A stretch of DNA of 64,000 nt from Vampirovibrio chlorellavorus (GTDB lineage: Bacteria > Cyanobacteriota > Vampirovibrionia > Vampirovibrionales > Vampirovibrionaceae). The translations under genes were made by a program, and so were the position numbers. A model generated the notes under the pieces. That model made no database searches. It had not been told where the DNA came from and worked only from the letters and a program-made list of their open reading frames with translations. Location: positions 248,001 to 312,000 of the forward strand of contig QFWI01000011.1 in NCBI GenBank assembly GCA_003149345.1, written 5' to 3'. Shown one piece after another: positions 1 to 8,167 of the stretch (position 1 is the first letter of the stretch; the number at the start of each line of letters is the position of its first letter).

Positions 1-131
1 TTGAGGGTGTTGGTGTTGGTGACGTAGCCTTTATACAGGGCGTAGTGGGTTTCCAGCTGCTCAGCGGAAATACCGTCCAATTGCAAATTGTAAGTTTGAG
101 CCTCATAAGGCTTCACTTGGGTGGCGGGCAT
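1..131 (-). CDS. sodB: Superoxide dismutase, Fe/Mn family (N-terminal part, runs off the window)
   Basis: Only the first 43 codons are inside the window. The start ATG at 131 follows a strong AGAGGAGG ribosome site. The visible protein has the N-terminal helix typical of Fe/Mn superoxide dismutases, with LETHYALYKGYV at about residues 26-37; the His in that stretch (about residue 29) corresponds to the first metal ligand of the family. The usual second His a few residues later is replaced by a Leu-Tyr-Lys-Gly stretch, as in a divergent subgroup. It would convert superoxide to hydrogen peroxide and oxygen. The metal (Fe or Mn) cannot be told from this part. There is no sign of a secretion signal, so it is probably cytoplasmic. 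Confidence 0.75.
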   Translation of the reverse strand, partial: MPATQVKPYEAQTYNLQLDGISAEQLETHYALYKGYVTNTNTL

Positions 132-282
132 AATGGGCCTCCTCTTTTTATGACAGTTGAGATTATACGGAAAATCAAACCCGAACAATTGGGCTCAATA
201 TACCACAAATAGGCGGCCCTGTCCCTGCGCCCAATCAGGCTTTAAACCCTGAAGGGCACTCTAAAAGAGTTGCTGAGCGGAC

Positions 283-1155
283 TTATACGGACGCCTGCGC
301 CTGTCGATATAAAAACAGGGTGTTGGCCATGAGGGTGGTAATGGTCATTGGGCCTACGCCGCCGGGCACCGGGGTAATGAAGCCCGCTTGTTGGCTGGCG
401 CTGGCAAAGTCCACATCGCCAACCAGTTTGCCATCCAGGCGATTAATGCCCACATCAATGACGGCAGCCCCCGGTTTGATGAAATCGGCGGTCACCAGGT
501 TGGGCACACCCACGGCGGCCACCAAAATATCGGCCTCCCGGCAAACAGCGGCTAAATTGGCGGTTTTGCTGTGGCAGTAGGTTACCGTGGCGTTCTCTTG
601 CAGCAATAACAAGCCCATGGGTTTTCCCACGATATTAGAACGCCCCAGCACCACGGCGTTTTTACCGGCTAGCGGCACGTTATAGGCTTTCAACAGGGTC
701 ATCACCCCCGCCGGGGTGCAGGGCTTGCAGGCGGATGGGTCGCCGCCCATCAACAGGCCCATATTCAGGGGATGCAATCCATCCACATCCTTTTTGGGGT
801 CAATGGCCCGGATAATAGACAGGGTATCGATGTGCCTGGGCAGGGGCAGTTGCACTAAAATACCGTGGACGCTGGCGTCTTGATTCAAACGGTCGATTAC
901 GGCCAGCAGTTCCGATTGAGTGGTTTCAGCAGGGTAGGTCAATAACTCGGACAGCATGCCGATTTTTTGCGCGGTTTTGGCCTTTTTGCCGACATAGACC
1001 TGACTGGCCGGGTCATCGCCCACCAGAACCACCACCAACTTGGGCAGCAGGGCCCCTTGCGCCTTGAGTTGGGCCAATTCCCCGGACAGGGAATCCAGCA
1101 AATTCCGGGAAGTCAGTTTTCCGTCCAGAATATAAGCGGTGGCAGGCGAGGTCAT
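283..1155 (-). CDS. folD: Bifunctional methylenetetrahydrofolate dehydrogenase/cyclohydrolase FolD
   Basis: A 290-aa FolD of normal length. It interconverts 5,10-methylene-, methenyl- and 10-formyl-tetrahydrofolate using NADP, feeding purine and formyl-Met synthesis in the cytosol. The hallmark blocks are present in order: [13 protein letters not shown] with the catalytic Lys, the [12 protein letters not shown] loop, PCTPAGV, the nucleotide-binding GRSNIVGKP and the C-terminal [11 protein letters not shown] chose the ATG at 1155 because AAGGAG sits 8 bases upstream and the family normally begins just before ILDGK; an in-frame ATG at 1209 would add 18 unconserved residues. It stands alone, downstream of a hairpin that ends the neighbouring symporter transcript. 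Confidence 0.95.
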   Translation of the reverse strand: MTSPATAYILDGKLTSRNLLDSLSGELAQLKAQGALLPKLVVVLVGDDPASQVYVGKKAKTAQKIGMLSELLTYPAETTQSELLAVIDRLNQDASVHGILVQLPLPRHIDTLSIIRAIDPKKDVDGLHPLNMGLLMGGDPSACKPCTPAGVMTLLKAYNVPLAGKNAVVLGRSNIVGKPMGLLLLQENATVTYCHSKTANLAAVCREADILVAAVGVPNLVTADFIKPGAAVIDVGINRLDGKLVGDVDFASASQQAGFITPVPGGVGPMTITTLMANTLFLYRQAQASV

Positions 1156-1239
1156 TGGATACGCTCCTTGGGCTTTGGGCAAACTGGGTTCATTGTCTCC
1201 TGAAGCCAAGCGTGAGACAAGACATGCCCCTTAAAAACG

Positions 1240-1269
1240 AAAAAGGATGACCACTGGATCATCCTTTTT
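1240..1269 (-). terminator. Intrinsic terminator between the symporter gene and folD
   Basis: A perfect 11-bp inverted repeat (AAAAAGGATGA and its complement) closes on an 8-base loop and ends in T-runs on both strands. It lies just after the stop of the minus-strand symporter at 1295, so it most likely ends that transcript and separates it from folD. Confidence 0.85.
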
Positions 1270-1294
1270 CTAAATCAATGACCGAGAGCGACGT

Positions 1295-2623
1295 TTATAC
1301 CAGCAAAGGCGTCCGAATGGACTCGGTCACTGCCTCTTCTTCGAACACCTCATTTTCGGTGCCGAAAACGTCCATCTTCTCATCGTCAAACACGCCTTCC
1401 CAACGGGCCACCACGGCGGAGGCCACGCAGTTGCCCACCAGGTTAATCGAGGTGCGGCCCATATCCAGGAAGTGATCGATCCCCAGGATCACGGCTACCC
1501 CTTCCATGGGGAGGTTAAAGGCGCTGAGCGTGGCTGCCAGAACCACCAACGAAGCCTTGGGTACCGCCGCCACCCCTTTGGTGGTCAAGATCAGGGTGAG
1601 CAACATAACCAGCTGACTTTGCAGGCTCATTTCCACATGGGCCATTTGGGCCACGAACAAGGCGGCCAGGGCTACATAGAGCGTACTGCCATCCAGATTA
1701 AAGCTGTAGCCGGTGGGCATGACAAAGCTGACCACGTTTTTAGGCACCCCAAAGCGTTCCATCACTTCCATGGCCTTGGGCAAGGCGGATTCGCTGCTGG
1801 CGGTGGAGAAGGCCAACAGGAAGGGCTCTTTAATGGCTTTCATCAGGCGAAGGAAGGGGATTCGGGCGATGGCGCAAGCGGAACAAAGCACCAGCAGGAC
1901 AAAAATCCCCAGGGCAAAATATAAAGCGCCGACCAGTTTGGCGTACACCAGCAAAATCTTGAGTCCGTTCGCGCCGACGGTGGCCGCAATGGCCGCCATC
2001 ACCCCCATGGGGGCAAAGGCCATCACTTTATTCACGAACTCGAACATGATTTCAGAAAGGGATTGCAGCCCCCCCAGAATGGGGCGGGCTTTTTCACCCG
2101 CAGACAAGATGGCCAGGGCAAAAAACACCGAGAATACCACCAACTGTAAAATGTCACCCCTGGCCATGGCGTCAATCACGCTGGTGGGCACCATGTTGAC
2201 CAGCGTATCCCACAGGGTGTGGTGCTGAACGGTTTCGATATTGCCGGTAATGGCACCCAGTTCAGCAGCGCCTTTGGCGCTCAGGGTACTCATATCAATA
2301 CCGTCACCGGGGCGCAACACGTTGGCCACCACCATGCCGATAATCAGGGCCGGAATGGTGGCGAGTTCAAAGTAAATCAGGGTTTTAGCGCCTAAACGCC
2401 CTAAATTTTTATGGCTGCCGGTGCCTGCAATGCCAATGACCAGGGTGGCAAAAATCAGCGGGGCAATCAGCATTTTGATCATGCGTAAAAAGATGTCGGA
2501 CAGCGGTTTGATTTGAACGCCAATTTCCGGCCAAAAATGGCCCAAGGCAATGCCCAGTACCATACCCACAACCACCTGAACCACCAATGAGGGCTTTGTC
2601 AGCCTTGCCATAGAAATTCCCAC
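1295..2623 (-). CDS. Dicarboxylate/amino acid:cation symporter (DctA/GltP family)
   Basis: A 442-aa inner-membrane carrier of the DAACS family, which imports C4-dicarboxylates or acidic amino acids with protons or sodium. N-terminal transmembrane helices are followed by the re-entrant Ser-rich loop STASSESALPK, the NLDGSTLY substrate/cation motif, and DMGRTSINLVGN in the last helices. The C-terminal stretch ending VVARWEG resembles DctA, while DMGRT is closer to glutamate/aspartate carriers, so the substrate stays open. A GTG start at 2623 has a GA-rich site (AGAAGGGGG) about 7 bases upstream; an ATG 12 bases further in is the alternative. It is monocistronic and followed by a terminator. Confidence 0.88.
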   Translation of the reverse strand: MGISMARLTKPSLVVQVVVGMVLGIALGHFWPEIGVQIKPLSDIFLRMIKMLIAPLIFATLVIGIAGTGSHKNLGRLGAKTLIYFELATIPALIIGMVVANVLRPGDGIDMSTLSAKGAAELGAITGNIETVQHHTLWDTLVNMVPTSVIDAMARGDILQLVVFSVFFALAILSAGEKARPILGGLQSLSEIMFEFVNKVMAFAPMGVMAAIAATVGANGLKILLVYAKLVGALYFALGIFVLLVLCSACAIARIPFLRLMKAIKEPFLLAFSTASSESALPKAMEVMERFGVPKNVVSFVMPTGYSFNLDGSTLYVALAALFVAQMAHVEMSLQSQLVMLLTLILTTKGVAAVPKASLVVLAATLSAFNLPMEGVAVILGIDHFLDMGRTSINLVGNCVASAVVARWEGVFDDEKMDVFGTENEVFEEEAVTESIRTPLLV

Positions 2624-3004
2624 TAATTTGCCCCCTTCTTACTGTTTAAAAGAGTCCATTGTTTGCGAGAAAGCACCATTACTAGTCCTTATTAATCCCG
2701 TTATTGAACACGTTTCGCTTGATTTTACTAACGCCGCACAAAACGAAATCGTGCTACCAACCCCGGAAAAACCTGCTTGAAACATGAACAGTATGAGTAT
2801 ACCGAAAATATGATGGGGCCCCGGTCTTTTGATGCCAACCATAAAGGTATGTTAAGTGGTTTTTGTTCTCAAAAGGCAGGCGGAACAAAGGGCTTGCGGG
2901 TTTCGACCTAAACCGTACCAAAAAAATATTGAAGATATTTTTGGATTTGCCGAATCACCCAACAAGTCCATTTTGCCATACCGATTGAGAGGAGACCTCC
3001 GCTC
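2624..3004. other. Divergent intergenic region, no supported gene
   Basis: About 380 bases lie between two divergently transcribed genes. A minus-strand open frame of 67 codons fits here but lacks a ribosome site and has atypical composition, so I do not call it. The stretch is AT-richer than its flanks and presumably carries both promoters; a TATACT hexamer reads toward the symporter near 2797. GAGAGGAG just before 3005 is the ribosome site of the next gene. Confidence 0.5.
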
Positions 3005-5140
3005 GTGAATCTCTGGCCTTTTTCAAAAAAAACGAACCCAAGCCCCATTACGTCCCAGCAAGTCGAGAAGATGGAATTGCCGCCTGGCGTGATTTTGGCC
3101 AGCCCGGATGAACCGGAGGCGTTGAATGTTCCTTTTGGCCAAGCCGCTATGGTGACGCCCGCCATCAGTCCTGAGCCGCTTTTTTCGCCTGAAATGCCCT
3201 CCCCCCAGACTCCTTCGCTGGCGGATTTTGCGTTTATGCCTGCGGAAGAATCCGCGCCAACCACAGAAAAAAAAACCGCAGCGGCCCCTCTCGATCCTCC
3301 TCCCCGGGATGTCCCCTCCTTTGATATGGCCTCCTTTGACATCTCCGCTGTGAATCCCCCTTCTCTTAATACTCCCCCTAATACTCCTAAGGATCTTCCC
3401 GACTTTTTTGAGCAGCATCAACTGGAAATGATCTCCACGGGGGCCCAGCAGAGCGGATCTCCTGCCGGGACTCCGGCAGAAGCCCAGTCTGTTCCCCTTG
3501 AGCCCTCCCCTGATTTGACAGGAATGCTCGATCTTTCACCGCTGCCCGATCAGTCTCTAGCGCCTGCCAATGCTAACATGGGCGCTGTTTTGATGGGGCC
3601 AGAAGCCCTGCTGGAACCAGAAGCAATGATAGGAGCTGAAGCCCTGAGCCCGGAGTTTGGAGGGAGTTCTGCTGGTCTGGATGCCCTGTTCAGCGATTTT
3701 GCCATTTCCTCCCCGGATGCCTTGGCAGCGCAACCGTCTTCCCCGCCGGGAGAGCCCATGCCACTGGCCGGGAGTTATCCACTACCAGACATGCCCGCAG
3801 ATACTTCCGCCGACATTTTCGCCGACATTTCCGTACTGGACATTCCGGGGGCCACTGGCCTGAATCCAGATTTGTTTGCTTTTGATAGTTCCTGTCCGTC
3901 ACCGGGTGCCGACGACGCCCTGATGACTGCCGTCAACCACTTCCCGGAACCGCCACAGGCTCAGCCTGCTGGTGTGTTAGACCAGAGTCCATCGTTGGCA
4001 GACGCCTTTACCCCCTGGGAGGCCCCTTATGACTTGAGTCCTGGCGACTTGAGTCCCAGCGACTTGAGTCCTGAGGAAGAATGGATGGCCCAGGGGATGG
4101 CTCAGGGGGAGGCCCAAACATCGGGTGAAGCGTCCTTCCTGATGGGGTCGGATGATTTCCTGTCGCCACCTTTGCCAGACGCGACGCCTCCAGATTCCCC
4201 TGCTCAGGAAGGCCTGACATCGGTACTGGATGATTTGCGGCTGGGGCCTGATGCCCTTGGGAATCTGGAAATTCCGGCGTTGATTTTCGATAACCCGTCA
4301 AGCACTCCGTTGGAGGAGTCAACCCTGCCTTTGCCGGATGGTCTGTCGGGTGGCTTTTTGGATGGCGTGCTGGGTGGCCTGGATGATGAGGCCTTTGATC
4401 TGGATCGCATTTTATTGGGTGCTGCCGAGTCAGCCGAAGCTCCGGCTCAGCCTGATGGGCCAGCTGAAATGCCTTCTTCGGTCTCCCCGAATAACCAGGG
4501 CGAGTCTTCGGACGTTGATATCCTGGATCACTATTTCGGCGACGAAGCCCAAGGTCTCAAGGGGCATGACAATCTGGGATCCTATGACTTTGGCCATTAT
4601 GAAGATCCAGACGCGCCCGTGGAAGCCTTTATTCTGGATGAGGAGCCAGAACCCGCCAATTCTATCCTCAGAAACCTGTCTTATGATCAGTACTACGTGC
4701 CTTCTGACAGCGATTTGAGTTTTAGCGCCCGGATCTCAGCCGAAGAGGAAGAGACTTCCTCCTCCGAAGAGGCGGTGTTGCCGGAAGTGCCGGAGGCTGC
4801 TTACACGTCCTTCCTGTTCGCTTCGGAGGACATGGATCAGGATACGGATGAGGACAAGGATGAGCCCGCTGAGGCTGAAGACTGCCCGGAGGCTGATCCC
4901 CCAACGGCGCAGCCCCGCCTGGTAACCGATGAACTGTCGGAACAACCTGCTGCCTGGCAAAGTCCCCCGGAACTCACTGCGCCGAACAATATCCCGGTCA
5001 GCGTAGCGGGGGAGTCTATTACAGATGTCATCAATACCTTCAGCCAGGACATACTCCTGCATAACAACCGCTTTCTGGGTCGTAGCATCGATCGGCTGGT
5101 GGATGCCTACTTCGCCCAGCAGAAGCAAAATAATGCTTGA
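3005..5140 (+). CDS. Large acidic, Pro/Ser/Asp-rich disordered protein of unknown function
   Basis: I do not recognise this 711-aa protein. It is dominated by Pro, Ser, Asp, Glu, Ala and Leu, with few Lys, almost no Cys and no signal peptide or membrane helix, so most of it is probably intrinsically disordered. A short tandem motif around residues 345-357 reads DLSPGDLSPSDLSPEE, and many scattered copies of D(I/L)-type acidic-hydrophobic clusters recur. The last 45 residues differ: they look like an ordered amphipathic helix (ITDVINTFSQDILLHNNRFL) with several basic residues and may be a docking segment. The GTG start at 3005 has a clear GAGAGGAG site. It stands alone between the symporter and queF, so context gives no role. 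The frame is uninterrupted and codon use matches its neighbours, which argues that it is real. Confidence 0.8.
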   Translation: MNLWPFSKKTNPSPITSQQVEKMELPPGVILASPDEPEALNVPFGQAAMVTPAISPEPLFSPEMPSPQTPSLADFAFMPAEESAPTTEKKTAAAPLDPPPRDVPSFDMASFDISAVNPPSLNTPPNTPKDLPDFFEQHQLEMISTGAQQSGSPAGTPAEAQSVPLEPSPDLTGMLDLSPLPDQSLAPANANMGAVLMGPEALLEPEAMIGAEALSPEFGGSSAGLDALFSDFAISSPDALAAQPSSPPGEPMPLAGSYPLPDMPADTSADIFADISVLDIPGATGLNPDLFAFDSSCPSPGADDALMTAVNHFPEPPQAQPAGVLDQSPSLADAFTPWEAPYDLSPGDLSPSDLSPEEEWMAQGMAQGEAQTSGEASFLMGSDDFLSPPLPDATPPDSPAQEGLTSVLDDLRLGPDALGNLEIPALIFDNPSSTPLEESTLPLPDGLSGGFLDGVLGGLDDEAFDLDRILLGAAESAEAPAQPDGPAEMPSSVSPNNQGESSDVDILDHYFGDEAQGLKGHDNLGSYDFGHYEDPDAPVEAFILDEEPEPANSILRNLSYDQYYVPSDSDLSFSARISAEEEETSSSEEAVLPEVPEAAYTSFLFASEDMDQDTDEDKDEPAEAEDCPEADPPTAQPRLVTDELSEQPAAWQSPPELTAPNNIPVSVAGESITDVINTFSQDILLHNNRFLGRSIDRLVDAYFAQQKQNNA

Positions 5141-5155
5141 AACTGCGTTCGCGAA

Positions 5156-5184
5156 TGGAATTTAGGGGCCATGTTCCGTATAAT
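5156..5184 (+). promoter_or_regulatory. Probable sigma-70 promoter of queF
   Basis: A perfect -10 box TATAAT at 5179-5184 lies 17 bases after a weak -35 (TGGAAT). Transcription would start near 5191, which favours the queF start at 5220 over 5205. Confidence 0.6.
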
Positions 5185-5219
5185 GTGCTTGTTGTAGCAG
5201 ATTAATGGAAAGACGCCCT

Positions 5220-5633
5220 ATGACCCCCACTGGCAGCTTAAGCGAACTTGAAAAGCAAAAAATGTACACCGAAGCCCCGGAGATTGATACCTTTGACAAT
5301 CCCCGCCCCAACCGGGATTACGTCAATTCCATCAAAGTGGCCGAATTTACCTCGGTTTGCCCCAAAACCGGTTTGCCGGACTTTGGCACCATCAGCATTG
5401 ACTACGTGGCCGATCAAAAATGCCTGGAGCTGAAATCCCTGAAATATTACTTCCTCAGCTACCGGAACCGGGGCATTTTTTATGAAGCGGTGACCAACCA
5501 GATTCTGGATGATTTGGTGGCCACCTGCCAGCCCCGCTTTATGGAAGTGACTGGGGAGTTTAGCCCCCGGGGCGCCATTTCCAGTACCATTGTGGCCACT
5601 TATCGCAAAGAAGGCTTTGAGTTCAAGCCATGA
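5220..5633 (+). CDS. queF: NADPH-dependent 7-cyano-7-deazaguanine reductase QueF (type I)
   Basis: A 137-aa single-domain QueF, which reduces preQ0 to preQ1 in queuosine biosynthesis. It has the nucleophilic Cys in SVCPKTGLPDFG, followed by the catalytic Asp, the conserved LELKSLKYYFLSYRN block and the NQILDDLVATC and VTGEFSPRG motifs of the tunnel fold. At the substrate-binding FHE position it has FYE, a conservative His-to-Tyr change worth noting. The ATG at 5220 is preferred because GGAAAG lies 7 bases upstream and the promoter -10 ends at 5184; an earlier ATG at 5205 would add five residues. No other queuosine gene is nearby. Its stop overlaps the start of the next gene by 4 bases. Confidence 0.93.
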   Translation: MTPTGSLSELEKQKMYTEAPEIDTFDNPRPNRDYVNSIKVAEFTSVCPKTGLPDFGTISIDYVADQKCLELKSLKYYFLSYRNRGIFYEAVTNQILDDLVATCQPRFMEVTGEFSPRGAISSTIVATYRKEGFEFKP

Positions 5634-6304
5634 GAAATCGACGGGCGGCTGGGCTATACACGTTGATGGGGGCGGCTCTCTTGTTGGCCGTCACCCTGCT
5701 ATGGCAAGGTTCTTCCCCCAACGAGGCCCGGCGGCACCTGGATAACCTGTTGGGGCAAGCCAATGCCAACGGCACAGAGGCGGAAACCGCGCCAGAAACC
5801 CCCGCCGCTCCCGCTCTGCCGGATCCGCTTAAATTCCCGGATCTGGAAAATTCAATTTTTGGCATGCCCGTTCCCACCACGGACATTATGGTGGAAGAAA
5901 CCACCAGCGCCTATGTGTTGCGGGTGCCCTTGGCCAAGCCGGAGGATTCTTCGGCCATCAAAGTGGAAGTGTCTCCGCATCGCATTGAGGTATCCGGGCA
6001 AACGGGCAGCCAAAGTGAAGGCCAGACGGTATCCTCGTCCTTCATGCAAACCTTCAGCACGGCCCAGGAGTTGGTGCCGGGGCAAGTGCATCGGCAGACC
6101 GAGCAAAACGGCAAGCAGATCGAACTGGTCATTACCATCCCCAAAAAAGTGGGTGGGGAAGCCAGGTCGTCTGAGGTCGAAGATAGCCTACAGGGGCCAC
6201 AAAGTGATCCGCTGTCTCCCGAGGAGAACCCGGCGCCCGTGCTTCAACCGCCACTGCCTCCCAACGACAGTCCCCTGGATACCTTTGGCAATCGCATGAT
6301 CTGA
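5630..6304 (+). CDS. Membrane-anchored Hsp20/alpha-crystallin-like protein
   Basis: A 224-aa protein with one N-terminal hydrophobic segment (about residues 8-25) that looks like a signal anchor. A linker rich in Pro, Ala and Glu follows, then an alpha-crystallin-like beta-sandwich at about 84-185. In that part, TSAYVLRVPLAKPEDSS, IKVEVSPHRIEVSGQ and QIELVITIPKK fit the strand pattern of small heat-shock proteins. The tail is Pro-rich. By family it would be a holdase chaperone, here facing the periplasm or anchored in the inner membrane, which is unusual since Hsp20 proteins are normally cytosolic. It overlaps queF by ATGA and so is translationally coupled to it, although no functional link is known. 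Confidence 0.7.
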   Translation: MRNRRAAGLYTLMGAALLLAVTLLWQGSSPNEARRHLDNLLGQANANGTEAETAPETPAAPALPDPLKFPDLENSIFGMPVPTTDIMVEETTSAYVLRVPLAKPEDSSAIKVEVSPHRIEVSGQTGSQSEGQTVSSSFMQTFSTAQELVPGQVHRQTEQNGKQIELVITIPKKVGGEARSSEVEDSLQGPQSDPLSPEENPAPVLQPPLPPNDSPLDTFGNRMI

Positions 6305-6335
6305 TAGGCTGCCAGAAAGCCGGTTTATCCTTGTC

Positions 6336-7220
6336 CTAGGCGATCCGCAGGGTCAGGCATTTGGCGGAACCACCCGCCTTCAGAAATTCGCTGAGATCCA
6401 CTTCGATAACCTGGAAGCCACGCTGCTTAAGGTCATCTACCAGTTTGCCGGAGCCCTGATTGAGAATCACCGTATCCCCAATGTTGACGGAATTGCAGGC
6501 AAAGCGGGCCGCTTCCTCCGGGGAAACCGGAATCAGCTTTTTCTCGGGCACATTGGCCTCAATGACCGCCCGTCCGTACTCATCAAAGGCGTCGGGGGAA
6601 TAAATCAGGTGGCCGTCCTGCAAGGGGCACAGGCACACGTCAATGTGGTAGTACCGATCGTTAATCAACTCCATAGACAGCACCGGCAAGTCGGTGGCGG
6701 CGGTCAATAAACTATGAGAGGCAATATCGGTGCGGGTTTTATAGCCAGCGAACACCCGATCCTGCCAAATCAGGGCATCGCCCGCCCCTTCAAAAAAGAC
6801 GTGATCTGGCATTAGCACCGGCAAAAAGCCGTGATCCTCGAACCATTGGGCGCAAATGGGCTCTTCGGCCCGGCGTTCCGGATGTTTGTAGTGGGCGATA
6901 ATGGCCATATCGTTGTAGACAAAGGCGGCGTTGGCCGTAAAGACCAAATCGGGCACACCCGGCTCGGGAGTTAGTAACTCCACATTGGCCCCGGCCTTTT
7001 TAAGAATGGTTTTATACAAGGTTTCCCACTGTCGCTGGGCTAGCGCTTCATTACAGGGGGGGGCTTCCTGCATCCAGGGGTTAATGGCGTAGGACACGGT
7101 AAAGTATGTGGGCGGGCACATTAAAATGGTAGGTTTGCCCGTTTTGGAAAAAGGCGTATGTCCCACCGGATGGGGGTTAAACCAGTCACTGCTCAAGGGC
7201 TGAGAAGAGGATGGGCTCAT
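6336..7220 (-). CDS. argZ: Arginine dihydrolase/amidinotransferase-fold hydrolase (ArgZ domain of cyanobacterial AgrE)
   Basis: The 294-aa protein matches the N-terminal catalytic domain of cyanobacterial ArgZ/AgrE, which turns arginine into ornithine, ammonia and CO2 in the ornithine-ammonia cycle. It has MCPPTYFTVSYAINPWM at the start, FTANA with Asn97 (the Asn linked in this family to dihydrolase rather than deiminase activity), FFEGAGD (Glu144, Asp148), YYHIDVCLCPL with His192, and GGSAKCLTLR with the nucleophilic Cys288. In cyanobacteria this domain is fused to a LOR/SDH and an ornithine cyclodeaminase region; here it ends after the catalytic Cys, and a LOR/SDH piece is encoded separately 9 bases upstream. 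A dimethylargininase-type role is less likely. Confidence 0.85.
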   Translation of the reverse strand: MSPSSSQPLSSDWFNPHPVGHTPFSKTGKPTILMCPPTYFTVSYAINPWMQEAPPCNEALAQRQWETLYKTILKKAGANVELLTPEPGVPDLVFTANAAFVYNDMAIIAHYKHPERRAEEPICAQWFEDHGFLPVLMPDHVFFEGAGDALIWQDRVFAGYKTRTDIASHSLLTAATDLPVLSMELINDRYYHIDVCLCPLQDGHLIYSPDAFDEYGRAVIEANVPEKKLIPVSPEEAARFACNSVNIGDTVILNQGSGKLVDDLKQRGFQVIEVDLSEFLKAGGSAKCLTLRIA

Positions 7221-7229
7221 AACGCGCCC

Positions 7230-7709
7230 CTACCAATCCAAACCGTGAGCGCCGCGAACCACCGTGTCTCCTTTACGAACCTGGGCCACCGGAATCATTT
7301 GGGCCTGTCCGTTCTGGATGCGTAAACACCAGTCGCTGCCATTTTCTACAGGGCCCCATTGGCCATTGAGCCTTATTTTTCGGGGCAAACGCACCCGGTA
7401 GGCCTCTTCGGAAAGTACGCCGTCCTCGGCGCAAATCAGGGTCTCGGCATCGCCCACTTCCGGTATGGCCCCATAGGGGGTTACCGCTTCCAGAAGCCGC
7501 TCCAGGGTGTCGGCATCGGGAGCCAACAACGTGAGATTGATGGAGGAAATATCTTTTTTCAGGCTGCCCACATGAATATCGTTGATGCGATAATCGCCGC
7601 CCAGTTGCTGAACCCGGTCAATGACCTTGGACAGGGTCAGGGAGTCAATGACATGCCCCTTTAACTCAACGGTGCGAGCCAAACCGGCCTGTTCGACCAA
7701 ACCGCCCAT
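7230..7709 (-). CDS. Stand-alone LOR/SDH-type domain protein (AgrE middle region)
   Basis: A 159-aa protein resembling only the first part of the LOR/SDH conserved region found in AgrE and archaeal ornithine cyclodeaminases. Recognisable blocks are VELKGHVIDSLTLSKVIDRV, GGDYRINDIHVG and the following beta-alpha repeat through LLEAVTPYGA. The Rossmann-like NAD-binding and cyclodeaminase part that normally follows is absent, so it probably has no catalytic activity of its own and may act as a regulatory or structural partner. A clear AAGGAG precedes the ATG at 7709. The arginine dihydrolase gene follows after 9 bases, so the two form an operon and probably act together. Confidence 0.7.
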   Translation of the reverse strand: MGGLVEQAGLARTVELKGHVIDSLTLSKVIDRVQQLGGDYRINDIHVGSLKKDISSINLTLLAPDADTLERLLEAVTPYGAIPEVGDAETLICAEDGVLSEEAYRVRLPRKIRLNGQWGPVENGSDWCLRIQNGQAQMIPVAQVRKGDTVVRGAHGLDW

Positions 7710-8167
7710 TTTTCACAGCTCCTTCCACTCATGGGTTACCAAGTTATCAATACTGTATCTGAAATTGATCGCCCTGACCACACCCACCCACGGGTCAAGA
7801 CTGCTTGGGACGATGGCTGGGGTCGGATACTCTGGGCTTCCGGGATCATTATTCTTAATCATCCAGCTTAATCATTCTGCTTAATCATCCATGCGGTTGA
7901 CCTCCGTTCACCTGAAAAACCGACCAAAGGATCAAGTTTTATGAGGAGCTTGAAAAGGAAAAATACTAGAACAGGTGGAATCTGTAACCAACCCTCATTC
8001 AGACAACCGATGAAAGGCCTTCTGTAAAAGGCTATGCTGAGCGAGGGTGTCTGGCTTACCGGGATAATCGGTTTAACCAGACATTCCCATCAGGGCTTTT
8101 CTCACCGCCGTCGTAGGTCAACGGCAAACACCCCAGGGAACAGTGAAAGAGTGTAGGAAACCATACC
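7710..8167. other. Divergent intergenic region between the arginine genes and the flagellar operon
   Basis: About 460 bases without a gene. It holds a 13-bp triple direct repeat (7854-7892, listed separately) and AT-rich stretches suited to two divergent promoters. I looked for sigma-28 and sigma-54 type promoters before the flagellar operon and found no convincing match. A partial palindrome, ACCGGGATAATCGGT, lies near 8058. Confidence 0.5.
7854..7892. repeat. Three tandem 13-bp direct repeats
   Basis: The unit CTTAATCAT(C/T)C plus two variable bases occurs three times in a row with a strict 13-bp period. It lies in the divergent region upstream of the flagellar operon, so it could be a multi-site operator or just a short tandem repeat. 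Confidence 0.7.

Noticed and set aside
2639..2842. A 67-codon minus-strand frame upstream of the symporter
   Set aside because: No ribosome site and no recognisable composition; it lies in a divergent promoter region.
8040..8167. A sigma-28 promoter before the flagellar operon
   Set aside because: Weak matches to TAAA and GCCGATAA exist but never at the right spacing.
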